Source: a virus. Taken from it: DNA of 25,858 nucleotides. The DNA lies in the IMG/VR virus record IMGVR_UViG_3300044701_003469, positions 1 to 25,858 of that record; one strand, written 5' to 3'. Of the stretch, positions 1-7,581 are shown in pieces. The notes beneath the pieces were generated by a model. That model was not told the DNA's origin, did not search any database, and worked only from the letters and a program-made list of their open reading frames with translations. The position numbers were made by a program, and so were the translations under genes. Position 1 is the first letter of the stretch; every line of letters begins with the position of its first letter.

Positions 1-81
1 GCAGCACCGATGCCGTTCCAGCGGCTCTGGCTGTGGTGTGATAAAGGTTTGCGCTTCCCTCTGGAACGGCATCGGTGCTGC
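1..81. repeat. Perfect 21-bp inverted repeat at the window edge
   Basis: Bases 1-21 are the exact reverse complement of bases 61-81, separated by 39 nt, inside the fibre gene. The match stops at base 22/60, and its outer limit is cut by the window edge. It could be a crossover-site pair of an invertible fibre segment, or an assembly or amplification artefact. Confidence 0.85.
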
Positions 82-649
82 CGGGAGAAGCTGATATTTC
101 TATGTAAGCGCTACCAGACCAACGGTAGGTTCTGTTGGTATCGAGCGTCACATAAATCACACCTGCCGAGCCGACCCCAGGGAATGCGGCAAGGTTCGCG
201 AACTCCAACACATCATCTACAAATGAGGGCAAATATGTCGATGCGATCTTGCTCGACCCATCGAGCGGCGCGACGCCATTCGCTGCGCCTTTTTCGCTTG
301 CTGGGATCGCAGCATCCGCCTTTGCACCCTGAGCGGCAGTCGCAAAATCTGTTGCCGCAGCCGTTGCGGCAGTTCCAAGACCGAGCGTGGTGCGAGCCGC
401 ATTAGCACTTGTATCGTCAACGAGGGTAGCGCCAAACGCTGAGATGCCATGTGCCGTATTTGAGCCAGTGTGTGATGCTAGGGTTGACGCCGAAGCCACG
501 TTGCTGAGATTGGCTCCAAGAGCCGTCTGTACAGCGTTGACGGCATCGGCCAGCGCATTGTGGTGCGGAGCATGATCATTAGCGGTAACGGTGCTCTCGC
601 CTTTGTCCGCCGCAATGTTGTCAAGGGCTCCAGGAAATACGCTTGCCAT
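1..649 (-). CDS. Tail fibre/collar-like protein, 3' part missing
   Basis: The gene starts at the ATG read leftward from 649 and stays open to the window edge, giving about 216 residues with no stop. The N-terminal half is rich in Ala, Thr and Asn (for example NAVQTALGANLSNVASAS), as in the shaft region of phage fibres. It is followed by a block containing FVDDVLEFANLAAFP, GVIYVTLDTNRTYRW and STDAVPEGSANLY, which I recognise from many phage tail-fibre and collar proteins. The expected role is in the tail tip or receptor-binding fibre. It lies 11 nt after the preceding gene and ends the virion cluster. The last 81 nt carry a perfect 21-bp inverted repeat, so the final visible residues may belong to an invertible segment or an assembly artefact. 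Confidence 0.75.
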   Translation of the reverse strand, partial: MASVFPGALDNIAADKGESTVTANDHAPHHNALADAVNAVQTALGANLSNVASASTLASHTGSNTAHGISAFGATLVDDTSANAARTTLGLGTAATAAATDFATAAQGAKADAAIPASEKGAANGVAPLDGSSKIASTYLPSFVDDVLEFANLAAFPGVGSAGVIYVTLDTNRTYRWSGSAYIEISASPGSTDAVPEGSANLYHTTARAAGTASVL

Positions 650-660
650 TTCTTACTCCC

Positions 661-1038
661 TTAGGCGTGAGTGATTGTGGCGGAATTGATCGTGATGACC
701 TGACCGGCGTTGATCGAGGTGTTGTCGAGCACAATGTCAGCGTCAGATGTGCCCACGGTGAGACCCGTGATCACATCGGTACCCGCGCTATCGCGGATGC
801 GCGCAGCAGCGGCAACACCTGTGTTGTTGGCAGCAGTGTCGCTCTTTGGAAATCCAGAGAACGTCAATACGCCGTTGGTCGCGGTCGCCGATGGGTCTGA
901 CAGAGTGATCTCCGCGAGAACAGTCGCCATCCCAGCGCTACCGATTTGCAATACGCCTGGGCCAGAGCCCGCGTCGATTTGATCTCGTACCGCCAATAAT
1001 CTGGCGTTTTTTACTGCGGTGCTATAAATAACTGCCAC
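661..1038 (-). CDS. Unknown phage structural protein (125 aa)
   Basis: The product starts MAVIYSTAVKNARLLAVRD and continues with a repetitive beta-rich pattern such as ATVLAEITLSDPSA and DIVLDNTSINAGQVITI. Small proteins of this look lie between head and fibre genes in several tailed phages, where they are annotated only as hypothetical or structural. There is no membrane segment or signal peptide, and no catalytic motif. It sits 23 nt after the BppU-like gene and 11 nt before the fibre gene, so it is probably co-translated with virion proteins. A virion or tail-tip role is inferred from position and composition only. Confidence 0.6.
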   Translation of the reverse strand: MAVIYSTAVKNARLLAVRDQIDAGSGPGVLQIGSAGMATVLAEITLSDPSATATNGVLTFSGFPKSDTAANNTGVAAAARIRDSAGTDVITGLTVGTSDADIVLDNTSINAGQVITINSATITHA

Positions 1039-1061
1039 GATGTGCTCCTATCTCAAAACGG

Positions 1062-1403
1062 TCAAACGGACGTCGCGAATTTCTCACGGACATGAAACTG
1101 CAACGGCTCAAAGACCGTTTGCACCTCGCCATCAAAATCAATCTCAACGTCGCCGAAGTAGTGACCGGGTTTTACTTCAAGCGTGTCACCTGGAAAATTG
1201 AAAATTACCTTTCCGGTCACGCCGTCATTGACCTTTGTGGTCGAAATGATCGTCAGGACCTCTTTGCTTTGAACGCTTCGAAAATAAATTCGAACCGTCG
1301 TTGTGGTATCACTCAAGTCGATGGCGGAACCTGCATCATCCGTAAGACTCAGCGTGACGAACGGTCGGTTGTCGCCCTGTACCAGATTGATTACGGAAGA
1401 CAT
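1062..1403 (-). CDS. BppU-like N-terminal Ig-fold baseplate/virion protein
   Basis: This 113-residue protein opens with VINLVQGDNRPFVTLSLTDD, continues with IDLSDTTTTVRIYFRS and has a GKVIFNFPGDTLEVKPGHYFGD block. This is the pattern of the BppU N-terminal family: a polarised or coupled ligand phrase, then a strand pair ending in FDGEVQTVFEPLQFHVRE. Such domains anchor baseplate or fibre components in siphophages, and free-standing versions occur next to connector genes. Here it follows the connector-like gene by 10 nt. Family assignment is by recognition of the strand pattern and not by a search. The exact virion position is unknown. Confidence 0.6.
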   Translation of the reverse strand: MSSVINLVQGDNRPFVTLSLTDDAGSAIDLSDTTTTVRIYFRSVQSKEVLTIISTTKVNDGVTGKVIFNFPGDTLEVKPGHYFGDVEIDFDGEVQTVFEPLQFHVREKFATSV

Positions 1404-1413
1404 CGCGGCACCC

Positions 1414-2169
1414 CTATGCGCGTCCCAAACGGACGCTCCAGTCGATGTACTTGCCGATATAGCTCAGGGCGTTACGGCAGACCGCCAGATTCAGGGTCGG
1501 GCGGGGTCGGTAGAACTGAGACACCTCACCAACGGTGGAAGACTGCAAGCCCTCCTGAATATCGCGCTCTATCGGACTGCCGCCGAGCAGATAGTCGGCC
1601 TGCATCAGCTGCGCCTTGCGAAAGTCATTGAGCTGCTTGGTCGTCAGACGATCAAAGGAGTCTTCGTCGAGCTCCTCAATGGTCGCAATCTCAATCTCAC
1701 CATCGGTGTAGCGGAACTCATAGGAAAACGAGTTCAGCTGGTCGAATGCCCGGAACAGGGCGAACTTGCGGGTTTCCTCAGACGCTGCGCTCCAGCCATT
1801 AAGGGGAACAACGGCCCGAGCGATGATGAGTGCCGTCTCGTACGTCATGAACGAGTTGTCGGGCACCACGAAGAGCTGCTGCTCCTCGAGCAGATAGTCG
1901 ACCAGGACGATCTCAGTTGTCGCCGCCGTAATGGTCAGCTCGACCCGCCGAAAGCCAATGGTGTTGTCGACGAGGGCATTTGTCGCAGCTGAAATAAGTA
2001 GATTGATCTTCGTTCCGGTCGGGATGGAGACCGTGGTGCTGGCTTGAACCTCGTCGCCCTCGTCATCGAGAACGCGGTAAGCCAAAGCGGTAGGCGTAAG
2101 AGGCCGACCCTCATCATCAATGAGCGGGATACTCAGAGGCACTTCAGTCGCGGCCCGGTAGACTTTCAC
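1414..2169 (-). CDS. Putative head-tail connector/adaptor with Ig-like N-terminus
   Basis: The 251-residue product has two parts. Residues 1 to about 95 look like a beta domain (VPLSIPLIDDEGRPLTPTAL, then FRRVELTITAATTEIVLVDY). Residues from about 105 onward are helical, with MTYETALIIARAVV, and end in VGEVSQFYRPRPTLNLAVCR before NALSYIGKYI. The ending resembles head-tail connector proteins of the gp6/gp15 type, where a short signature precedes a terminal helix. It would join the portal to the tail or head-completion ring. It overlaps the previous gene by 4 bp (ATGA), so the two are translationally coupled. The connector assignment is inference from position and helix pattern. Confidence 0.5.
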   Translation of the reverse strand: MKVYRAATEVPLSIPLIDDEGRPLTPTALAYRVLDDEGDEVQASTTVSIPTGTKINLLISAATNALVDNTIGFRRVELTITAATTEIVLVDYLLEEQQLFVVPDNSFMTYETALIIARAVVPLNGWSAASEETRKFALFRAFDQLNSFSYEFRYTDGEIEIATIEELDEDSFDRLTTKQLNDFRKAQLMQADYLLGGSPIERDIQEGLQSSTVGEVSQFYRPRPTLNLAVCRNALSYIGKYIDWSVRLGRA

Positions 2170-2654
2170 ACCTGGGCTCCGAGGATCTTGTCGATCAACT
2201 CAACGACGGAGCGACCCTTGACGCCCTTTGACTCGCCAATCGAGCGAAGTCCGTCGATGCCCCGCTTGTCGGCGATGGCTTCGAGCTGGGCGCGGGTGTA
2301 GACATCGCGAACCTGACCGCCCACCAGCTCCTTGGTCGGGGTCGTGTCGATCTCGGCAGCCTTCTCGACCGTCTTCGTCTCCGGGACGTAAGCGGGAGCG
2401 GCATCTTCGTCGCCCACCGGGTAGGTGATCGTCTGGGCGGCGATGCTGGAGGGCGAGTCGTGAATCGGGTAGGTCGAGGGGTGCAGCCGACGACCGTCCT
2501 GGTCGTAGCACTCGAGCGATGAGCCAATGCGAAGGGCGGCGCGAAGCGGGATCGTGCCCGTCGACTTGCCGTCCTTGAACAAATACGTTCCGAGCGGGCC
2601 GGTGTACCCTTCCCAACCGGCAGCTTTGATGATCACCGAGACTGGTTCAGCCAT
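2166..2654 (-). CDS. Small head protein with C-terminal Rho-N/SAP-like motif
   Basis: I chose the ATG at 2654, giving 162 residues starting MAEPVSVIIKAAGWEGY, because GGTGAG lies about 8 nt upstream. A longer open frame upstream runs through a terminator hairpin. The C-terminus (YTRAQLEAIADKRGIDGLRS followed by KGRSVVELIDKIL) matches the small helical Rho-N/SAP-like module common in phage proteins encoded just after the capsid. The centre is low complexity with many Pro, Glu and Thr residues. Such proteins are probably head decoration, head completion or nucleic-acid-contacting virion proteins; which one applies here cannot be told. The gene has its own promoter-like motif upstream, placed in an unusual overlap with a terminator. 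Confidence 0.65.
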   Translation of the reverse strand: MAEPVSVIIKAAGWEGYTGPLGTYLFKDGKSTGTIPLRAALRIGSSLECYDQDGRRLHPSTYPIHDSPSSIAAQTITYPVGDEDAAPAYVPETKTVEKAAEIDTTPTKELVGGQVRDVYTRAQLEAIADKRGIDGLRSIGESKGVKGRSVVELIDKILGAQV

Positions 2655-2670
2655 TATTCTCACCAAAATC

Positions 2671-2700
2671 AAAAAGGGGCAGAGGTTTCCCTCTGCCCCT
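2671..2700 (-). terminator. Intrinsic terminator after the capsid gene
   Basis: Read on the minus strand, an 11-bp perfect stem (arms 2690-2700 and 2675-2685) with a GAAA loop is followed by a run of T (2675-2671). It should end capsid transcripts that read past 2732. The promoter-like site 2701-2722 would start transcripts inside its first arm. Confidence 0.85.
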
Positions 2701-2704
2701 AGTA

Positions 2705-2722
2705 TAAGTCGCTCGTGACTTA
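2705..2722 (-). promoter_or_regulatory. 18-bp palindromic motif, site 1, with promoter-like boxes
   Basis: The plus strand reads TAAGTCGCTCGTGACTTA, close to the consensus TAAGTCACNNGTGACTTA. On the minus strand TTGGCA, an 18-nt spacer holding the motif, and TATACT (2706-2701) form a sigma70-like promoter for the gene starting at 2654. Confidence 0.7.
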
Positions 2723-2731
2723 TTTGCCAAC

Positions 2732-3637
2732 TTAGATGTTGGTCAGACCCTTGACGCGGGCCAGCGACTGGGTGGACTTCAGCGCAACGCCGCAGTACCA
2801 CTTCAGACGAACGCGCCATGCATCCTTGTTCTGAACGGTGCCGACTTCCTCGACACGGATACCAGCGGACGGACCGCCGTAGATGCCGTGCAAGCCGTCG
2901 AGCTCGTTCAGACGAACCGCGTACACCGAGCAGGTCACCGAGCTCGAACCCTGGACTTCGTTGCCCGGGAGGAAGTCGTTGACGAGGATCGGAACGCCGT
3001 TGTGGGTCAGCATCGGACGCGAGAAGTTCTCGAGCTGGAGCATCGAGGCGTCGGTGCCACCACCGATCGTACGAAGGAGGTCCTTGTACGCACGGATCGT
3101 GCCCGAACGCATGACAATCGCGTCTGCGCCATTCGGCACCATGTCGAGCAGCTGGTCGAGCATGCCCAACGTGAGAGCCGCACCGTTGGCACCAGCCGTC
3201 ATCGTCTGACCGGCGACCGACAGAGCGGCCATACCGTCAAACTCCTTGGCATTGGAGCCCGAGTTACCGATGGCGAGGGTGCGCTCGAACTTGCGAGCCA
3301 GAGCCTTGCCCTTGAGCGCAATCTGAACGGCCAACTGGTCGTTCGTATCGCCCATGGTTTCCATGAGGAACTTGTCCACGTCCACATCGCCCGCGAGGAT
3401 GCGAAGGTTCGTGGTGACCTCAGTAAACGTGGCTGCGCCTTCGTTCACCGTGTCGTTCGGATCAAGGAAGTCACCTTCGGAGATGCTGTTCTCACGATTG
3501 TAGACGTAAGCCTTGCCGTTGACAGGCACGAAGGGCAGGACATTGAACACGCTGTCCTTGGTGATGATCTCTTCGATCACACCGCGAACGAGCTCATTTC
3601 GGGAGAGCTTTGCAGCTTCCGCCTTCAGAAGAGCCAT
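2732..3637 (-). CDS. Major capsid protein, HK97 fold
   Basis: This 301-residue protein has the order and spacing of compact HK97-fold capsids without a delta-domain protease site. An N-terminal helix with RNELVRGVIEEI is followed by VFNVLPFVPVNGKAYVYNRE (the extended E-loop start), a spine-helix segment DDLAVQ-like region (NDQLAVQIALKGKALARKFE) and an A-domain block with GVPILVNDF. The end, DAWRVRLKWYCGVALKSTQ, is typical of this subfamily. It would assemble into the procapsid with the scaffold encoded just upstream. The start ATG at 3637 has AAGGAG about 9 nt upstream. A palindromic promoter-like motif lies 51 nt upstream and a strong terminator follows, so the gene can be expressed as its own unit. 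Confidence 0.9.
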   Translation of the reverse strand: MALLKAEAAKLSRNELVRGVIEEIITKDSVFNVLPFVPVNGKAYVYNRENSISEGDFLDPNDTVNEGAATFTEVTTNLRILAGDVDVDKFLMETMGDTNDQLAVQIALKGKALARKFERTLAIGNSGSNAKEFDGMAALSVAGQTMTAGANGAALTLGMLDQLLDMVPNGADAIVMRSGTIRAYKDLLRTIGGGTDASMLQLENFSRPMLTHNGVPILVNDFLPGNEVQGSSSVTCSVYAVRLNELDGLHGIYGGPSAGIRVEEVGTVQNKDAWRVRLKWYCGVALKSTQSLARVKGLTNI

Positions 3638-3687
3638 GTAATCCTACTCCTTGCAAGAAAAAACCTAACGCGCAGGTGGGAAACAGT

Positions 3688-3705
3688 TAAGTCACCCATG
3701 GCTTA
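3688..3705 (-). promoter_or_regulatory. 18-bp palindromic motif, site 2, before the capsid gene
   Basis: The plus strand reads TAAGTCACCCATGGCTTA. On the minus strand it abuts TTAACT, a plausible -10 (3690-3685) at the same offset as in other sites. The -35 is weak. It is placed to drive the capsid gene separately from portal and scaffold. Confidence 0.65.
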
Positions 3706-3736
3706 CATTCTACAGCCTGGAACTGATAACTGTCTA

Positions 3737-4591
3737 CTACGAGCGCGCAAACTTCTTAAGACCGCCCGAGCGAATGGCATCGGCGATACGACTTACCCCG
3801 GAAGTATTCCCGGCTGGGTCGCTCGACTTAGTTTTCACTCCGGCAGTGCCCGAGTCCGCTCCCTGCTTGATTTTTGCCTTCAGAAGCGCGTCTCGGTCCG
3901 GATCAACTTCCACGAGCTTCTTGAGGGCGGCGTCAAACGACAGCGGGTTGCCCTGACCGTCGACGAGCGGCGCACGACCCTCGCTGCCGGACGGCTTGTC
4001 ATACGCAATGACACGCCCTTCGGCATCACGTTCGAAGTGCGAGCCGTAAACGGTCCGCGCCTTCGAAGGAGTCAGCACCAACTCATCAGCAATGAACTTC
4101 GAACTGGAGAACGCCTGACCGACGGTCAACTGGTCAATCTGACCGGCGTAGGCACCGAGCTTCTGGTTGAGCTCCTCGATCTTCTGAGCAAGCGTCTGCT
4201 TTTCCACGTTGTGGGCCTCGAGCATCTGCTGGCGAATCTTGTCCCATTCGCCTTTCTTTTCCATCTGCTTGAGTTCCGCATCGCGCTTTTCCTGGACTAG
4301 CTTCCGGACATCCTCCGGATTCAGGCCTTCCCAGTTCTTCAGCTGGCTGGAGTATTCATTGAGCTTGGACTCAAGCTCCTTGATTTTCTCCTTGCGGCTC
4401 ATGGACTCCCGGAGAAGCTCACGCTCCTTGTCGGTCATCCCACCAGAATTCTGTGCACCGCTGTCACCAGCCGCCTCAGAACTCGCCGCAGGGGCAGCAC
4501 TGGAGCTAGCCTCGTCACCACTACCCGGATTCTGGGTGGTGCCTTCGGGAGCGCCGTTGTTGCCTTCGTTCACACTTGCTTCAGTCGTCAT
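3737..4591 (-). CDS. Capsid scaffolding protein
   Basis: The 284-residue product begins with a Gly/Ser/Ala/Glu-rich disordered stretch (to about residue 50). Next comes a long charged coiled-coil with MTDKERELLRESMSRKEKIK, KELESKLNEYSSQLKNWE and EKQTLAQKIEELNQKLGAYA. The C-terminal half has short conserved-looking elements (LVLTPSKARTVYGSHF, GNPLSFDAALKKLVEVDPD) and a basic tail ending GGLKKFARS. This organisation is the usual one for phage scaffolds, whose basic C-terminus binds the capsid protein. The location between portal and capsid genes fits. No protease motif is seen, so the scaffold probably exits rather than being cut by itself. Confidence 0.85.
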   Translation of the reverse strand: MTTEASVNEGNNGAPEGTTQNPGSGDEASSSAAPAASSEAAGDSGAQNSGGMTDKERELLRESMSRKEKIKELESKLNEYSSQLKNWEGLNPEDVRKLVQEKRDAELKQMEKKGEWDKIRQQMLEAHNVEKQTLAQKIEELNQKLGAYAGQIDQLTVGQAFSSSKFIADELVLTPSKARTVYGSHFERDAEGRVIAYDKPSGSEGRAPLVDGQGNPLSFDAALKKLVEVDPDRDALLKAKIKQGADSGTAGVKTKSSDPAGNTSGVSRIADAIRSGGLKKFARS

Positions 4592-4642
4592 TGCTTTGAC
4601 CTCTCTCTTGGTCGAACTTCGCCCAGTCTCTCGGGCTTAACA

Positions 4643-6265
4643 CTATTCCCGCTCAGGATCTGCGGTCGTGCCAAGTGGCTCTGGCTGGACCGCGCCCTGA
4701 GTGGGCTCCTGGGAATCGCCGAGATCGTCCGAATCGCTGTCCGAGTCGCTTGGGGACTCGAGCATCTCTTCGACCGATTCCGGCCACTCCATCAACTCTT
4801 TGTCGATCTCCGCTCGCTCGGCATCGGAGATGACCGGCAGCATCTTGTCGACCAGCTTGCTCATCTGGATGCGGCGAATGATCGCCGGGGCGCTGATCTT
4901 CTGGAGCTTCGCCGCCATGTCGAACTCGTCGACCAAGCCGCGAACATCGAACGTGTCTGAATACTTGACCCACTTGGAACGATCGGTGTCCGAAGCCACC
5001 GTGTCGCCGTTCCACATCATCACGAGCTCGACGATCTCCTGCTCCGCGCTCTCGAGGGAGTGCGCCTTGGTGCTCAGGAGGGCATTGATGCGCTCGAAGT
5101 CGTAGGCCTTGGCCACGCCTGAGCTGTTGTCGATGCCCATCGAGTTGTCTTGCTTGGTACGCTCACCGGCCATGCCGACTGAGTGGTAGATCTCGTTGAT
5201 CACCTGGCGAATGGCCGTGATGATCACATCCACCTGCTTGGGGTCGGGCGATAGAAACTCAGGCGCAACACCGGCTTCGGCGTTGTAGAGGAAGATCCTC
5301 TTGGTGCCCATCTCTATAAGCTTATTCTTGGTCTGCTCTTCCTCGCCTGGCATGAGGGCTTGAGCAGGAATAGCCAGCTGCGAAAAGGTCTGGTCTTGGA
5401 TGATGGCATCCAGGTTACTGAGGTAGTTCGCAACCGCCCGGTCCTGGTACGCGATGTCATTGATGAGCGACGGCGCGTAGTAATCGCTGTAGTGCTCGAC
5501 GTGATCGTGGACGATCACCGGCACCCTCCCGAGGCCATGAGTTCCCTCTCCCAGCTTCGTGACCGTATAGCGGTACGAATCGACTTCAGTGACGATGACA
5601 TCCACCGGCACTTCGTCACCCTGCTTGTATTCGCTCAGCTGGTAAAGCACCCAGCCGGTGCGAGTCCACAGGCGCAGTCGCTCCTCGACGTCGCCCGATG
5701 AATTTTCGAAGTCCGAGTCGTCGCGGTAGGTTTCCCGGATCAGAATCCAGTTGAGCTCGTCGTTTTCGTCGAAGCTCATGTCCACCGCGTCGATCGGGTT
5801 GACGATGTAGGCAAAATTGCGGATGCCTGCCCGTCGGGCGTCGGCCACCGAAATCGGACCTGCGATCTGGTTCGTGGAGTCGACGACGATATAGACCCGG
5901 CCCATGATCGACGCCTGCTTCGAGACGTTCCTCATGAAGTAGTCGATATCCATGCCGTCCTTGGTCGTCTGCATCCAGAACCGGATGACGCTCTGGGGGA
6001 CGTTGTCGACGCCACGGGCAATCTGGGTGCGGAACAGGTACTTGTTGACCAGGTCCACCACTTCGCGGCTGTGGTTGAAGCGGTAAGCACGGGACTTGCG
6101 GGCCTCGTACTCTTCCTCGCCTTCCTTCCAGTACTGGAACAGGTTCTGATCGAACCATTCGCGTCCGCCGTCGTAGCAGACACGCAGGAACTCCCAGTGC
6201 TCGAGCCGGTCGTCGTACTCGGGGTGTCGTCGCAACAGGGCTTTGGCGAGTGCTTTCTCTGACAT
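4643..6265 (-). CDS. Portal protein
   Basis: The 540-residue protein lies between the large terminase and the scaffold, as portals do. It has the expected features of an SPP1/T7-like portal: an N-terminal WFDQNLFQYWKEGEEEYEAR, then YLFRTQIARGVDNVP, FWMQTTKDGMDIDYFMRNVS with SIMGRVYIVVDS, a central stem and crown region with DIAYQDRAVANYLSNLDAII, and an acidic low-complexity tail (SPSDSDSDSDDLGDSQEP). It forms the dodecameric ring through which DNA is packaged and to which the terminase docks. A possible Shine-Dalgarno AAGG sits about 10 nt before the start. A palindromic motif with promoter boxes lies 27-44 nt upstream. Confidence 0.9.
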   Translation of the reverse strand: MSEKALAKALLRRHPEYDDRLEHWEFLRVCYDGGREWFDQNLFQYWKEGEEEYEARKSRAYRFNHSREVVDLVNKYLFRTQIARGVDNVPQSVIRFWMQTTKDGMDIDYFMRNVSKQASIMGRVYIVVDSTNQIAGPISVADARRAGIRNFAYIVNPIDAVDMSFDENDELNWILIRETYRDDSDFENSSGDVEERLRLWTRTGWVLYQLSEYKQGDEVPVDVIVTEVDSYRYTVTKLGEGTHGLGRVPVIVHDHVEHYSDYYAPSLINDIAYQDRAVANYLSNLDAIIQDQTFSQLAIPAQALMPGEEEQTKNKLIEMGTKRIFLYNAEAGVAPEFLSPDPKQVDVIITAIRQVINEIYHSVGMAGERTKQDNSMGIDNSSGVAKAYDFERINALLSTKAHSLESAEQEIVELVMMWNGDTVASDTDRSKWVKYSDTFDVRGLVDEFDMAAKLQKISAPAIIRRIQMSKLVDKMLPVISDAERAEIDKELMEWPESVEEMLESPSDSDSDSDDLGDSQEPTQGAVQPEPLGTTADPERE

Positions 6266-6291
6266 AAGAACGACCTTATAGATTGCGATAG

Positions 6292-6309
6292 TATGTCACG
6301 GCTAACTTA
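6292..6309 (-). promoter_or_regulatory. 18-bp palindromic motif, site 3, before the portal gene
   Basis: The plus strand reads TATGTCACGGCTAACTTA. On the minus strand TTGTAA (6318-6313), 17 nt, then CATACT (6295-6290) can be drawn as a promoter with the motif between the boxes. The terminase stop codon overlaps the -35 box. Confidence 0.65.
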
Positions 6310-6312
6310 GTT

Positions 6313-7581
6313 TTACAAATTCAAGCCAACGAGCTTGATCTGCCGTAACGGAAACTTGAATTCGATGCAGTAGCCCAAGGCGTCGGTGGCGTGCTCCATG
6401 CCGAGCGCCTTGTCGACTTCTCGCGAGCCTTCCTTGTAGACGGTCTGCTCGAGCGAAGCGATCGTGCTCTTGCACTTGGCGTCGACCCGCATCTTGATCG
6501 AACCGTCGGCGGCCTTGAGGAGGCGGTTCACGCAGTTCACGCGGTCGGCCACCTTGGGGTGCTTTCGACGGAAGTAGATCCGGTTCAATCCACGCTGCCG
6601 GAAGATATCCAGGTCGGTCTCACCCCGGGCGTGCTGGTGGTAGATGCCCGCAGGGTCCGGAAACATGGCGATGTTGTTCAGGTGTCGCCAGTAGCGGCGC
6701 TCGATCTCGTTGACCGCTTCTTCGGTGGACGAGTTACGCAAAATAATCTCATCGACGATCCAGACCTCCCCGTTCGACTGGAGCTGCATCACCACGCCCG
6801 ACATGGGGTCGCGGTTGAAGTCCTGGCCGATCCAGAGGGGCAGATCCGGGTTGAACCGGTAGTCGCCGACGTGGACCTTGCGGTCGAACGGGTAGTAGAC
6901 GCGCCCACCCATCGTCTCGAAGCTCGCCTCGAGCTCCTGCTTGAACGACTTCTCGTCCATTTCCGCCCTCGCCTGCTCGATTTCCTCGGGCGGGACGAAG
7001 GGGCTGTCGACCGAGCGGAACTGCCAGGAGTGCCAGCGGTGGGCTTTCTGGAGCTCCGGGCGCTGCCCGAGCATGTACAGATCGTAGAGGTGGTTGAAGC
7101 TCTTCGGGGTGCCGATGAACGTCGCCTTGCCCATGGTCGTGGCCAGGGTCGGGCGAATGATCTTTACCCAGACGTCCGGAGACATGTCCTGGAACTCGTC
7201 CAGCACAACGTAGTTCAGGCCCACGCCGCGAAGGGTGTCGGGGTTGTCCGCACCCTTGCACATGATTCGGGTGCCGTTGACCAGCTTGATGGCCATCTTG
7301 GTTTCGTTGGTCTTCTGAATCCATTGCGTCGGTACGCTGTCCAGAAGGTCGACCCACATGATGTCCTTGGCCATGGGGTAGGTCGGGGCGACGTACCAGA
7401 TCAGCTGGTTGGGCTTGATGCCCGCCGTCGCCAGGATGGTCGTCTTGGCGTAGTTGGTCTTGCCCCAGCGTCGTCCGGCGACGATCACCTTGAAGCGGGC
7501 GGGCGTTTGCCAGACTTCCATCTGCCCGGGATGCAGGGCAATCCGCTTGGCCGTCGAGACGGCTGCGTCACCCAGCATCAT
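6313..7581 (-). CDS. terL: Terminase large subunit
   Basis: This 422-residue DNA-packaging motor has both expected domains. The ATPase has Walker A AGRRWGKT at about 35-42, an adenine/C-motif region with IWYVAPTYPM, Walker B VVLDEF at about 125-130, and the coupling motif FIGTP at about 155-159. The RNase H-like nuclease has the first acidic residue in GQDFNRDP (about 252-259), further acidic residues near FPDPAG and DAKC, and a late Asp in HATDALGY (about 398-404). It translocates DNA into the procapsid through the portal and cuts concatemers. It overlaps the small-subunit gene by 14 bp, which implies coupled translation. Confidence 0.95.
   Translation of the reverse strand: MMLGDAAVSTAKRIALHPGQMEVWQTPARFKVIVAGRRWGKTNYAKTTILATAGIKPNQLIWYVAPTYPMAKDIMWVDLLDSVPTQWIQKTNETKMAIKLVNGTRIMCKGADNPDTLRGVGLNYVVLDEFQDMSPDVWVKIIRPTLATTMGKATFIGTPKSFNHLYDLYMLGQRPELQKAHRWHSWQFRSVDSPFVPPEEIEQARAEMDEKSFKQELEASFETMGGRVYYPFDRKVHVGDYRFNPDLPLWIGQDFNRDPMSGVVMQLQSNGEVWIVDEIILRNSSTEEAVNEIERRYWRHLNNIAMFPDPAGIYHQHARGETDLDIFRQRGLNRIYFRRKHPKVADRVNCVNRLLKAADGSIKMRVDAKCKSTIASLEQTVYKEGSREVDKALGMEHATDALGYCIEFKFPLRQIKLVGLNL

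Noticed and set aside
2888-4300. Open frame of 470 codons on the plus strand opposite capsid and scaffold
   Set aside because: It lies antisense to two well-recognised virion genes, has no start signal or recognisable domain, and is expected from the codon bias of GC-rich genes on the other strand.
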